Positions 18,420-27,015 of a DNA stretch of 55,264 bases are shown here, one piece after another. The notes beneath the pieces are model-generated. The model was not told the origin of the DNA, ran no database searches, and saw nothing but the letters and a program-made list of their open reading frames with translations. The position numbers and the translations under genes were made by a program. The DNA is taken from assembly GCA_964421875.1 (NCBI GenBank), contig CAYQZD010000009.1, positions 1 to 55,264 of the forward strand, written 5' to 3'. The stretch comes from CAYQZD01 sp964421875. Its GTDB lineage: Bacteria > Electryoneota > Tariuqbacteria > Tariuqbacterales > Tariuqbacteraceae. Position 1 is the first letter of the stretch. Each line of letters starts with the position of its first letter.

Positions 18420-19031
18420 TCATTCTCTGGGCAGGATTCTCACTTCACAGGGGGCGTGTTCTTTGAAATAGCGGGCGTCTTTCTCGCTCCCCACAATCTC
18501 CCCCCAGTGCATTGGCACGGCGATTTTAGGTTTGAGGGCTTCCGCGGCCTGAACCGCTTCTTCAGCGGTCATCACATAAGTCCCCGACACCGGCAGCAGG
18601 GCGATATCGCACCTTATCGCTCCCATCTCCGGGATAAAATCGGTGTCCCCGGCGTGATAAATCCGCTCACCTTCAATCGTAATAATATAACCAACCCATT
18701 TTTTCTTTTTAGGGTGGAAGGCTTTAACGAGGTTGTAAGCGGGAACCGCATCAATCTCCACTTCACCGATTTTGAACCCATCTCCGGGCGCGGCGACGCG
18801 CAGTTTTCCCGACAGTTTTCCCTTCGATTCAGATACACATACAATCTCGGTGTCCGCTTTCTGAATCTCAGCGATGTCCGCCGGCGAACAATGGTCATAA
18901 TGGTCGTGAGTAATCAGAATGATATCGGCTTTCGCCGCCCCGGATTTGAGATTCCAGGGGTCGATGTAGATGGTCATCTCCCCGTCGATGCGGAAACTGT
19001 CATGCCCCAGCCAGTGTATCCTCTCAATCAT
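18420..19031 (-). CDS. MBL-fold metal-dependent hydrolase (UlaG-like)
   Basis: The 203-residue protein has the zinc motif THDHYDHCSP (H42-x-H44-x-D46-H47), then HAGDTDF and VPMHWGE, which supply the remaining ligands. It lacks a signal peptide and has the short length of the UlaG-like branch of the metallo-beta-lactamase fold. Annotated relatives include lactonases and phosphodiesterases. It lies 52 bases before the UbiA gene on the same strand. The substrate cannot be predicted. Confidence 0.85.
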   Translation of the reverse strand: MIERIHWLGHDSFRIDGEMTIYIDPWNLKSGAAKADIILITHDHYDHCSPADIAEIQKADTEIVCVSESKGKLSGKLRVAAPGDGFKIGEVEIDAVPAYNLVKAFHPKKKKWVGYIITIEGERIYHAGDTDFIPEMGAIRCDIALLPVSGTYVMTAEEAVQAAEALKPKIAVPMHWGEIVGSEKDARYFKEHAPCEVRILPRE

Positions 19032-19113
19032 ATTGCTCCCCCATAGTTATTAGCACCTTAAGCCCTAAATTCGTGTTTATTCTGGCAGAAAATCGTATAT
19101 CAAGATGTTTTAT

Positions 19114-19181
19114 AAGGATATAGGGATTAGGGATTAGGGTATTTAATTCATCATTCAGTATTCAGCATTCATAATTCATCA
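19114..19181. repeat. Two adjoining heptamer arrays
   Basis: TAGGGAT repeats with period 7 from 19121 (two full units and TAGGG, with AAGGATA before it). From 19147 to 19181 a second array follows: TTCATCA, TTCAGTA, TTCAGCA, TTCATAA, TTCATCA. Units differ in their last three bases but keep the phase. They lie in the spacer between the MBL gene and the FAD oxidoreductase gene. Confidence 0.75.
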
Positions 19182-19212
19182 TTTCCCCCTTTATGGTTCC
19201 GGCTGGTCTGGA

Positions 19213-20559
19213 TTAGGTATATTTCCCTGCCGTCTCCTCCCCTGTCAAAATCTCCTTGGTAATATCGAGCGCCATTTTTATACAATGGTCCATATTGTTA
19301 TACCAGAACCTGCCGTTCCGGCCCAGAAGAGTCACATTTTCAAACCGGTCCACTTCACGGCGAATCCTACCCAGATTCATCTTGTAATTCAGGTCATAGA
19401 CCGGGTAGGTGTTCCGCACTTTCTCCACCCAGATATCCTGAATGTCCTGCTTGTCCCGCGCTAATCGAGCGCTCAAGATGTCGGTGCGCACCGCGTTTAA
19501 AAGAGCCTGCGGATTCCGCCAGACGCCGTCCCCCTCGTAACAGGTGATTTCCGCGCTTACACCGAAAAACCCCGAAGGACAGTTCGACTGATTGAAAGAC
19601 CCCGGAATCGAAGCGCGGTTAGCGGTGAGGCGGCGGTCGCCAAAGTACATCCATTGATATTTTGTCGTGGGAGACCCCTTGACCGCGATGTTATAGCATA
19701 CCATCGAGAGATATTTCAGCGGCGCAGGCTTCAATCCCAATAGCGCGGTCATAGAATGAAGTTCACCGCTCCAGACTAAGCGGTCAACGGGGAGTTTTTC
19801 CCCGTTCGAAAGCGCCGCCTCGGTAACCGAAGTCTCCCCCAGGATTAACTCTTCGACCGAGGTGTCGGTCAGGATGCTGCCGCCGTTGCTGGTGATGAAA
19901 TCAGCCAGCGCTTCGGTGAAAATCCCGATACCCGGCTTCTCCGGATAGAAAGACTTGGTGTTGACCTTCCGCGGCAGCAACGCGCCTTTAGCCAAATCAC
20001 TCAGGTTGCCGGCGTGGATTCTCTTGTCAGCCACTGTCCGGTCGATTCCGGTCAAGGCCCAATCCGCGTGAACCTCTTCGCAGGGGATGCGGACGAATTT
20101 CTCGGTGTAATGTTTGAAAAAATGACGGTACAGCGTCCTCCCGTATTTTGAGATAATATATTCAGTGTAGCTTTCAGGGTTTCCAATATCACGTTTTAAC
20201 AGCAAATCCGGGAGAGCTTTCAGTCCTATCGACAGGGGAAGCTTGAAAAGACCGGAGGTTGACAGCGGCCAGTCGAAATACCGGCCGAACAAATACACCC
20301 CGGCATTCTCGCTCAGGTTTAAAAACCGGTCCTCCGCAGCCTTTCTGATGAAATCCACAATTTCCGGCTCCTCAGTGCGGAAACGGTGGGGGCCGATATC
20401 GAAAGTGAATCCGTCATAGTGAAAGGAACGCGCCAGTCCTCCCACCGTCGATTCCCGCTCCACCAGTGTAACCGCCTTGCCCGCCTTAGTCAGCAGCCAT
20501 CCCAGGGCAAGGCCGGATATACCGGCGCCAACGATGACTATGGAATTACAATCACTCAA
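19213..20559 (-). CDS. FAD-dependent oxidoreductase, protoporphyrinogen-oxidase / UDP-galactopyranose-mutase-like
   Basis: The 448-residue protein opens with a Rossmann FAD-binding motif (IVIVGAGISGLALGWLL, residues 7-23) and the downstream VERESTVGGLARSF. FDIGPHRF follows, and near the C-terminus LLGRNGRFWYNNMDHCIKMA forms the second FAD-contact block. This layout belongs to the amine-oxidase-like branch often found in sugar loci beside glycosyltransferases and mutases. It heads the minus-strand cluster, diverging from the THEP1-like gene. A sugar or polyprenyl-linked substrate is inferred only from neighbours. Confidence 0.75.
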   Translation of the reverse strand: MSDCNSIVIVGAGISGLALGWLLTKAGKAVTLVERESTVGGLARSFHYDGFTFDIGPHRFRTEEPEIVDFIRKAAEDRFLNLSENAGVYLFGRYFDWPLSTSGLFKLPLSIGLKALPDLLLKRDIGNPESYTEYIISKYGRTLYRHFFKHYTEKFVRIPCEEVHADWALTGIDRTVADKRIHAGNLSDLAKGALLPRKVNTKSFYPEKPGIGIFTEALADFITSNGGSILTDTSVEELILGETSVTEAALSNGEKLPVDRLVWSGELHSMTALLGLKPAPLKYLSMVCYNIAVKGSPTTKYQWMYFGDRRLTANRASIPGSFNQSNCPSGFFGVSAEITCYEGDGVWRNPQALLNAVRTDILSARLARDKQDIQDIWVEKVRNTYPVYDLNYKMNLGRIRREVDRFENVTLLGRNGRFWYNNMDHCIKMALDITKEILTGEETAGKYT

Positions 20560-20774
20560 ATCGATTCAGGTCAAGACATCCGAAATTCAAACCAATATAA
20601 AATGATAAGGTGAAATATAATAACATTAATTCACTAATTCAAATTTACCGGATTTTAACAGATGTTATGTCAAATTCCTAACCATCTCAATATTATTGAT
20701 TCTCCGAAGGGAAATCGTTACATTTCATTGCACTCATAATTCATTTTATTCTGTTATAACACTTTGTTTACGGT

Positions 20775-21299
20775 TTGAATCGCACTTACATCATAACCGG
20801 TCCCCTGCAATCGGGTAAAACCACATTTATAAAGGAGGCCTCGGAGCGTTTCTCCCGGACATTGAAGGTGAAGGGTTTCTATTCCCCCAAACACTATGTC
20901 GAAGGCGTCTTTGCCGGGTACAACTTAGTGAATATTGAATCGAGGGCTGAAATCCCTTTCATCAGGCTTCGCTCGGAACCGGGATGGATTAAATTCCGCA
21001 GATTTAACTTTAATCCCCAGGCTTTCGCGGCGGGGGAAGCCATAATCGAAGCGGCGGGGGGCGCCGATATCCTCATCATAGATGAGATGGGCCCGCTGGA
21101 AATATCCGGCGGGGGATTTATGGGTGCGGTTTCGCAAGCTTTCGAACGGTATGAGTCTTCGATGGTGATAGTATGCCGGGATTACATTGTGGACGATTTA
21201 ATACGCTTAATGGAAAGATTCAAGCGGAAAGCACATAGCTTAGAACAAAGCAGATGGGATGAACTTTTCGCGATGGTGAGTGAACGAGAGGTTTTGTAG
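20775..21299 (+). CDS. THEP1-family nucleoside-triphosphatase
   Basis: The 174-residue P-loop protein starts with the Walker A GPLQSGKT (residues 9-16) and has Walker B ILIIDEMGPLE (99-109), the diagnostic motif of the THEP1 family of NTPases. VIVCRDY and a basic C-terminus follow. The first usable start is a TTG at 20775, with no clear ribosome-binding site; because the P-loop begins at residue 9, the real start must be close. It diverges from the FAD oxidoreductase gene across a 215-base AT-rich spacer in which I see no gene. Its cellular role is not known. Confidence 0.8.
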   Translation: MNRTYIITGPLQSGKTTFIKEASERFSRTLKVKGFYSPKHYVEGVFAGYNLVNIESRAEIPFIRLRSEPGWIKFRRFNFNPQAFAAGEAIIEAAGGADILIIDEMGPLEISGGGFMGAVSQAFERYESSMVIVCRDYIVDDLIRLMERFKRKAHSLEQSRWDELFAMVSEREVL

Positions 21300-21431
21300 T
21301 TAGTTCAAGAAAATCAGCCGGAGCTGTAGAAATAATTGCAATTTTCTAATTTTGTTATTAATATATACATTCAGATATTTTCGAGAGAAAGAATTACGTC
21401 TTCAGCCCCAGTAAATCAACCCACAGGAGCA

Positions 21432-23861
21432 ATGATGAAGCACCTCAGAATAATTTCCGCTATCCTGATCCTTGCCCTTATTTTATCTTCAGGCGCAACA
21501 GTCTGCGCCGAAGAGATCTACCATATGGTTTTAGTGCCCAATCCGGACCGGCAGACTATCGTCACTATGCTGGAACTCGGTCTGCCGATGGACGACTCCA
21601 AGATGATTAAGGGCGAAGGATTGGAAATACCGCTGGAAGAAGCGGAAATCGCCTTGCTCAGGCAAAACAATATCGCTTACAGTATAACTCAGCGAGACCT
21701 CGAAGCCTATTACGCCAAAATCTGCAATCTGAATATGCAGCAGATTCCCTCCTATCAAACCGACGACCCCGTCCATATGAAATATGGTTCTATGGGAGGA
21801 TTCTACAATATGCAGGAAATCATCATGGACCTCGACTCTATGCTCCTGCTTTACCCCAACCTCATCACCCAACGGGACTCCATCGGCGCCGGTCACGAAG
21901 GCAACCCCATCTGGATGGTGAAGATTTCGGATAATCCGAATGTAACTGAAAACGAACCTGCCGCTATCTATGACGCTCTCCATCACGCTCGGGAACCAGG
22001 AAGCTACACCGTGCTGATGTACTTTATGTGGGACTTGCTGGAAGGCTACGGCACTGACCCGGAACTGACATACTTAGTAAACAATCGTGAACTTTACTTC
22101 GTCCCGGTGGTGAATCCCGACGGATTCCTTTACAACATTCAGACCAATCCCGGAGGAGGCGGTTCCTGGCGCAAAAACCGCCGAAATAACGGCGGCACTT
22201 ACGGCGTCGATTTGAACCGTAACTATTCCTATCAATGGGGATACAACAATCAGGGCTCCAGTGGAAATCCCGGGTCAAGCACCTACCGCGGCCCCAGCGC
22301 TGCCTCCGAACCGGAAACACAGGCGATGATGAATTTAATCAATCCCCTTAACTTCAAAACCGGGATGACCATACACACCTCTTCAGGAGTATATATCACC
22401 GCCTATGGATATGCTAATGTGATGCCCGAATCCTTGGATATTCATATGGAATATCTGGCTGAAGCGGCGCGCTATAACACTTATTCCTATGGAACATGCT
22501 ACCAGATTATGTACTCCTCTAACGGCCGCACCCAGGACTGGCAGCTTCACGAGCACGGTATCATCAATGTCGAGCCAGAGGTCGGGACACACGGTTTCTG
22601 GCCCAGCATCCAGTACATTATGCCGGAAGCGGCGGAGAACCAGAACTGCTGCCGCAATATCGCCTGGTGCGCCGGAGGCAAAGTCGATTATAATTCGACA
22701 GTGGTGGCTGACGGATACCTCTCCCCCGGAGATTTGGATACGATGATGGTGGAGGTTTTCAATCGAGGAATGAGTGTTTCAGAACCGATTAACTTCACAC
22801 TGGCTACTACCGATCCTTTCATCACACTGCTGGACAGCGCCGCCTCCTCCGACACCATATCCTACCGCTCCAGCGCCTTCGGACAATTCCGGGTTCAGAC
22901 CGCTCCCAACTGTTCGGTGGGGCATGAGGCGGAATTCACCGTGACTATAAACCAGGGCGGTTTCCTGCGGGAACAGGAATTTTCGCTGATTGTGGGCACT
23001 CCCTACGAGTTTTTCGCGGACGACGCTGAAAACGGAATGGGTAACTGGAACGCCACCGGCGGATGGGGCTTATGCTCCTCCGATCCGCATTGGGGAAGTT
23101 TCAGCTTCGCCGATTCTCCCACCGGAAGTTACAGTAACAACACTACGCGTGTAATGACTTTGTCGCAGCCGGTGGACCTTTCTCAAGCCACCAGCGCCTG
23201 GCTCGAGTTCTGGGGGAAGTGGGACATCGAAGCCCGCTATGATTTCTGCCAGCTTGAAGTCTCCACCAACGGCACTTCTTATACGCCGATGCAGGGGCTG
23301 TACACCGTCGCCGGAAGCGGCAGAGGAGCCCAACCCAGCGGCCAGCCGGGATATCACGGCTCGCAGCTCACCTGGGTTAAGGAAAGGATCAACCTGAACA
23401 GTTACGCCGGTCAATCCAATCTTTGGTTCCGTTTCGAATTAAGGTCGGACCAGGGCGTCACCGGTGATGGATTCTTTGTGGACGACATCAAACTGCTGGG
23501 ATTCGCTCCTTCGGCCGGGCCCAACATCTCGGTCACTTTGACTCCATTGAATCCGCCCATAAACATACCCGCAAACGGCGGAACTTTCGATTTCACCGTA
23601 ACCATCGTCAACAATGAAGCCACGCCGCTTACTTTCACCGGCTGGACCGATGTCCAGCTTCCCAACGGCAATATTTACGGGCCCATCATTCTGAGGACAG
23701 GTATCATCATCCCCGCCGGCGGGACGATTCAACGGACTTCCTCGCAGTTTGTTCCCGCGAGCGCTCCCGGCGGACAGTATCACTACCGCGGACATATCGG
23801 TCCCGACCAGAGCACTATCTGGGATGAGGACAGCTTCGGATTTGTCAAATTCATCGACTGA
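21432..23861 (+). CDS. Secreted M14-type zinc carboxypeptidase with C-terminal beta-sandwich domains
   Basis: AGGAG at 21425-21429 places the start at the ATG at 21432 or, with better spacing, 21435; an earlier in-frame start at 21336 has no support. A signal peptide covers residues 1-26. The peptidase domain (about 115-430) has the zinc motif HHARE (His185, Glu188), the substrate Arg block VDLNRNYSY, the third zinc ligand His315 in MTIHTSSG, and the catalytic Glu in INVEPEVGTH (381-383). A Gly- and Ser-rich lectin-like or MAM-like domain follows (about 540-690), then an Ig-like domain to residue 809. It likely trims peptides outside the cell. No sorting signal is evident at the C-terminus. 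Confidence 0.9.
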   Translation: MMKHLRIISAILILALILSSGATVCAEEIYHMVLVPNPDRQTIVTMLELGLPMDDSKMIKGEGLEIPLEEAEIALLRQNNIAYSITQRDLEAYYAKICNLNMQQIPSYQTDDPVHMKYGSMGGFYNMQEIIMDLDSMLLLYPNLITQRDSIGAGHEGNPIWMVKISDNPNVTENEPAAIYDALHHAREPGSYTVLMYFMWDLLEGYGTDPELTYLVNNRELYFVPVVNPDGFLYNIQTNPGGGGSWRKNRRNNGGTYGVDLNRNYSYQWGYNNQGSSGNPGSSTYRGPSAASEPETQAMMNLINPLNFKTGMTIHTSSGVYITAYGYANVMPESLDIHMEYLAEAARYNTYSYGTCYQIMYSSNGRTQDWQLHEHGIINVEPEVGTHGFWPSIQYIMPEAAENQNCCRNIAWCAGGKVDYNSTVVADGYLSPGDLDTMMVEVFNRGMSVSEPINFTLATTDPFITLLDSAASSDTISYRSSAFGQFRVQTAPNCSVGHEAEFTVTINQGGFLREQEFSLIVGTPYEFFADDAENGMGNWNATGGWGLCSSDPHWGSFSFADSPTGSYSNNTTRVMTLSQPVDLSQATSAWLEFWGKWDIEARYDFCQLEVSTNGTSYTPMQGLYTVAGSGRGAQPSGQPGYHGSQLTWVKERINLNSYAGQSNLWFRFELRSDQGVTGDGFFVDDIKLLGFAPSAGPNISVTLTPLNPPINIPANGGTFDFTVTIVNNEATPLTFTGWTDVQLPNGNIYGPIILRTGIIIPAGGTIQRTSSQFVPASAPGGQYHYRGHIGPDQSTIWDEDSFGFVKFID

Positions 23862-23873
23862 CACTGACATTCT

Positions 23874-25019
23874 ATGAAAACTCGCGTCGCCGCCGTGAAA
23901 GCCCCCGATTACCGGGATGCGGAAGATTCCGTATTTCGGGCGGTGGACCTTCTCGGCGGCGTTTCTTTTTTAAAACCGGGCTGGAAAGTCCTGATTAAAC
24001 CTAACCTCCTGGTGGGATACCCTCCCGACCGCGCGGTCAACACCCATCCCGCAGTGGTTGAAGCGGTAGTGAAGCTGGTGAAGGAAGCCGGCTGTGAACC
24101 GTTGATGGGCGACTCGCCAGTGGTAGGCAGGGGAGATTTCCATTACCGCGCGCCCGGCTACGCCGCGTTATGCCGCAAATACGGCGTTCCCTGGGTGAAT
24201 TTCGAGGACGATGCGGTGGAAGTGGAGGGGCGGCACACCTTTAAGCGTATCTTCATCGCCCGCGCCGCTTATGAAGCGGACGCCATTATCAATCTCCCTA
24301 AAGTTAAGACACACGGACAAACATACCTTACACTGTCGGTCAAGAATATGTTCGGCATTGTGCCCGGAATCCGTAAGGCGCAATGGCATTTCACCGCGGG
24401 GAGGGATTTACTTCGATTCGGGGGGATGTTGACGGAAGTCTGCTATTTGAAGAAACCAGCGCTGAGCATTGTGGACGGTATTTCCGCAATGCACGGTAAC
24501 GGGCCCCGGAACGGACAGCCCTACCCGCTGGGGTATATCTTCGCCGGGGAAGACCCCACAGCCGTCGATACCGTCATCTGCCGGACATTGAAAGTCTCCC
24601 CGGATAAAGTCCCTACGCTGAACACCGCCGCAAAGCTGAATTTAGGGATAAGCAGCTTTGACGACATCGAAATCGCCGGAGACCTGCCCTTCGAAACGGA
24701 TGTAGCTGATTTCCGCTTCCCCGGCAGACAGTCTCCCGCCGACCTGGGTATCTGGGGGAAGCTGCCGCTGGTGAAAAGCGGGACAACCTCCAAACCGGTG
24801 ATTGACAACGACAAGTGCACCCGTTGCGAAGAGTGTGTGGAACATTGCCCCGCGGAAGCGATGTCGCTCGTTTCAGACGACGGGGATAAAGAGGGGCGGG
24901 TAAGTATCGACCTCGACCTCTGCATCCGCTGCTATTGCTGCAACGAGGTCTGCCCGGAAGGCGCGGTTTCGGTGAAGGAAGGGTGGCTATGGAGGCTGCT
25001 GCCGGGATTGTTCAAATAA
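23874..25019 (+). CDS. DUF362 protein with C-terminal 2[4Fe-4S] ferredoxin domain
   Basis: Residues 1-300 are DUF362-like (VLIKPNLLVGYPPDRAVNTHP, INLPKVKTHGQT, VKNMFGIVPG). Residues 311-370 form a bacterial ferredoxin with CTRCEECVEHCP from 315 and CIRCYCCNEVCP from 350, enough for two [4Fe-4S] clusters. It starts 12 bases after the carboxypeptidase stop on the same strand and probably shares its transcript, although the products sit in different compartments. It is a paralogue of the DUF362 protein at 16205-17407. Electron transfer is implied by the clusters; the partner is unknown. Confidence 0.88.
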   Translation: MKTRVAAVKAPDYRDAEDSVFRAVDLLGGVSFLKPGWKVLIKPNLLVGYPPDRAVNTHPAVVEAVVKLVKEAGCEPLMGDSPVVGRGDFHYRAPGYAALCRKYGVPWVNFEDDAVEVEGRHTFKRIFIARAAYEADAIINLPKVKTHGQTYLTLSVKNMFGIVPGIRKAQWHFTAGRDLLRFGGMLTEVCYLKKPALSIVDGISAMHGNGPRNGQPYPLGYIFAGEDPTAVDTVICRTLKVSPDKVPTLNTAAKLNLGISSFDDIEIAGDLPFETDVADFRFPGRQSPADLGIWGKLPLVKSGTTSKPVIDNDKCTRCEECVEHCPAEAMSLVSDDGDKEGRVSIDLDLCIRCYCCNEVCPEGAVSVKEGWLWRLLPGLFK

Positions 25020-25036
25020 TAAGACAGCGTTGGTTT

Positions 25037-25064
25037 GTTACTTGTTACTCGTTACTTGTTACTC
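25037..25064. repeat. GTTACTT/GTTACTC heptamer array
   Basis: Four 7-base units alternate exactly as GTTACTT, GTTACTC, GTTACTT, GTTACTC. They fill the 48-base gap between two convergent genes, where a terminator would be expected; I see no GC-rich hairpin there. Confidence 0.8.
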
Positions 25065-25067
25065 GTT

Positions 25068-25955
25068 TTAAAAATCCAACCTAAGACTGAACCTGCTGGA
25101 GTTTCCCAAATCCGAATCGAAGGGCAGATAAGCGAAATCCAGCCCCACATTTTTCCAACTCAGCCCCAATCCGGCGGTCAAACCTCTCTCATCATAGTTG
25201 ATCAGATACCCTCCCCGCAGCGCGATAATCTCCATCGGACGGTATTCGAATCCCAGCCCGGCGCGGGCTTCCTCATCGTTCACATAGTGCAGTTCGGCGG
25301 CGATGGTGGCGGCTCCGGCTCCGCTCAAAGCCAAATCCCAGGCCGCTCCGGCGCGGGCGGTCCAGGGTAAATCCGGCTTCTCAGACTCCATTTCGCTCAT
25401 ACTGCCCAGATTGCTAAATGCGGCTCCCAGGCGGATTTCCTCAGTCAGTTTGTAAACCGTCCCAAAATCTAAAGCCCAGCCGTGCGTACTGCTGTAATAT
25501 ATCTTCTCGCTGATGTACCTAACGTTGACTCCCGCTCCCCATTTTTTACTCAGAGCCTGGGATAGATTCAAGGTGAACGCCAAATCCCTGGAATCGACGT
25601 AAGCGGCGGGGGTTGGCGAAGGCGTGCGCCGCACTTCAATGTCGTCCACCCCGGTGGCAAGCAGACTTACACCCACATTCACCTTCGTTTGGAAATGCGC
25701 CTCGATAAAATTCAGATTGATATCCTGAATCCAGCGGTGATGGGAAAACGAAATTCCGTTTTTATCTGCGAAAGCCGAGAGCGCGGGATTATAAAAAGAA
25801 GCCGCGGAGGCTCCTCCCGCCGCAACGCCGGTTTCACCCATCGCCCCGGAACGAACATCGGTGCTTATTTTCAGGAATGCCAAGCCGTTGGGCGCGTCCG
25901 CGAAGACCGCTCCCGCGAGGCATATCGATATAAACAGTACAATTAAGCTTCTCAT
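25068..25955 (-). CDS. PorV/PorQ-type outer-membrane beta-barrel protein, copy 2
   Basis: I use the ATG at 25955, which has GAGA seven bases upstream; a TTG two codons earlier is the alternative. A signal peptide (LIVLFISICLAGAVFA) precedes a mature protein that begins LAFLKISTDVRSGAMGETGVA, the characteristic opening of PorV-like proteins, with YNPALSAFA shortly after. Alternating hydrophobic strands and a terminal phenylalanine (SRFSLRLDF) fit an outer-membrane barrel recognised by BAM. In type IX secretion systems PorV carries cargo on the cell surface. It is last in a four-gene operon. Confidence 0.82.
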   Translation of the reverse strand: MRSLIVLFISICLAGAVFADAPNGLAFLKISTDVRSGAMGETGVAAGGASAASFYNPALSAFADKNGISFSHHRWIQDINLNFIEAHFQTKVNVGVSLLATGVDDIEVRRTPSPTPAAYVDSRDLAFTLNLSQALSKKWGAGVNVRYISEKIYYSSTHGWALDFGTVYKLTEEIRLGAAFSNLGSMSEMESEKPDLPWTARAGAAWDLALSGAGAATIAAELHYVNDEEARAGLGFEYRPMEIIALRGGYLINYDERGLTAGLGLSWKNVGLDFAYLPFDSDLGNSSRFSLRLDF

Positions 25956-25990
25956 TATCAAATCTCGATTAGTTCAAAGCAGGGATTTAG

Positions 25991-26025
25991 TTCCCCATTC
26001 CCTATTCACCAACCACCAATCACTA
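25991..26025. repeat. Degenerate heptamer array reaching a stop codon
   Basis: TTCCCCA, TTCCCTA, TTCACCA, ACCACCA and ATCACTA run in phase with period 7. The last unit overlaps the stop codon of the upstream barrel gene at 26023. Confidence 0.6.
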
Positions 26026-26976
26026 AAACAACAGCGACCAGGATATAATAATCGTATCTTCCGGCGATATTTCCTCCATAACATAGGCTAAATCAAGGCG
26101 GGATGCCGCGCGCTTGACCGGGAACTGATATCCGAACCCGAATGTCATATTCCCGTCGTCATACCCGGCGCGGAGGGCGAATTCGTGATTTTGCTTAATA
26201 AACGCCTTATACTCGGTTCCGAAATGATGCGCTACCGCCTCCTTGGCGCTGGTTTCCAGGTCGTATTCCACCGCTAAATTCTCATTGGGAAAAGCGGCGA
26301 CACCAAGCTTGTATATCCGGGGAAAATCATCCGTCTTGCTGATACCTTTACTCCAGTATTCGGAGGTGTCCCAATTAAACTTGCCGTTGATGTCCCGAAC
26401 CTGGACTCCCACTCGAATCATATCCACCGGCTTGACCATTATCCCCGCATCGAAACCCACACCGGTCGATTTCAGCGCTTTGTCGTCATCCAGCATCTCC
26501 GGGAACAGCGCGTAAAGCACTTTGCACCCCACTCCCACCGCCACATATTCCGAGAACCGGTTGGCGAAGGCGAAGGTGAAGGCGTTCTGATAGAAACCCA
26601 GCGTCCCGTAATGGTTGCCGTCGAAATCGCGCCCGTCGATGTTGGACACTCCGGCGTTAATCCAGCCCACGCTGACTCCGGCGGAAGGTTTCAGCGGAAA
26701 AGTCAGCCCCACATAATGGAAACTCCGGTCCAGCGCCAGCTTGGAATAAGAGGTGGCGAGCGTTCGCTTTTTCACGAATGCCAGCCCCGCCGGATTGTAA
26801 TATCCGGCGAATCCGTTATCGGCCCGGGCGGTGAAAGCATCCCCCTGAGCGATGGCTTCCGCCCCCAGCCCCATCCGCAGGAACGCTCCGGTGTAGCCAC
26901 CGTTGGTCTTGGCAAAAGCAGAGTTGGACACGACAAAACAAAGGAAAACCGCAAGTATGAATTTGAAAAATTTCAA
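26023..26976 (-). CDS. PorV/PorQ-type outer-membrane beta-barrel protein, copy 1
   Basis: The 317-residue protein starts from a TTG at 26976. A signal peptide ends at SNSAFA, and the mature part opens GAFLRMGLGAEAIAQGDAFTA and YYNPAGLAFV, the PorV-like signature. The C-terminus ends in hydrophobic residues with a final Phe (IIISWSLLF). It is a distant paralogue of the next gene. It probably inserts in the outer membrane and may serve as a shuttle or anchor for exported proteins, such as the FlgD-tailed protein encoded just upstream (inference). Confidence 0.82.
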   Translation of the reverse strand: MKFFKFILAVFLCFVVSNSAFAKTNGGYTGAFLRMGLGAEAIAQGDAFTARADNGFAGYYNPAGLAFVKKRTLATSYSKLALDRSFHYVGLTFPLKPSAGVSVGWINAGVSNIDGRDFDGNHYGTLGFYQNAFTFAFANRFSEYVAVGVGCKVLYALFPEMLDDDKALKSTGVGFDAGIMVKPVDMIRVGVQVRDINGKFNWDTSEYWSKGISKTDDFPRIYKLGVAAFPNENLAVEYDLETSAKEAVAHHFGTEYKAFIKQNHEFALRAGYDDGNMTFGFGYQFPVKRAASRLDLAYVMEEISPEDTIIISWSLLF

Positions 26977-27015
26977 CCTATACTCGATGTTTAAAGGAAT
27001 TCAATAGCAAGAAAA

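Noticed and set aside
21336..21431. Earlier start of the carboxypeptidase at 21336
   Set aside because: The extra 32 residues precede an otherwise complete signal peptide, and AGGAG lies right before the ATG pair at 21432.
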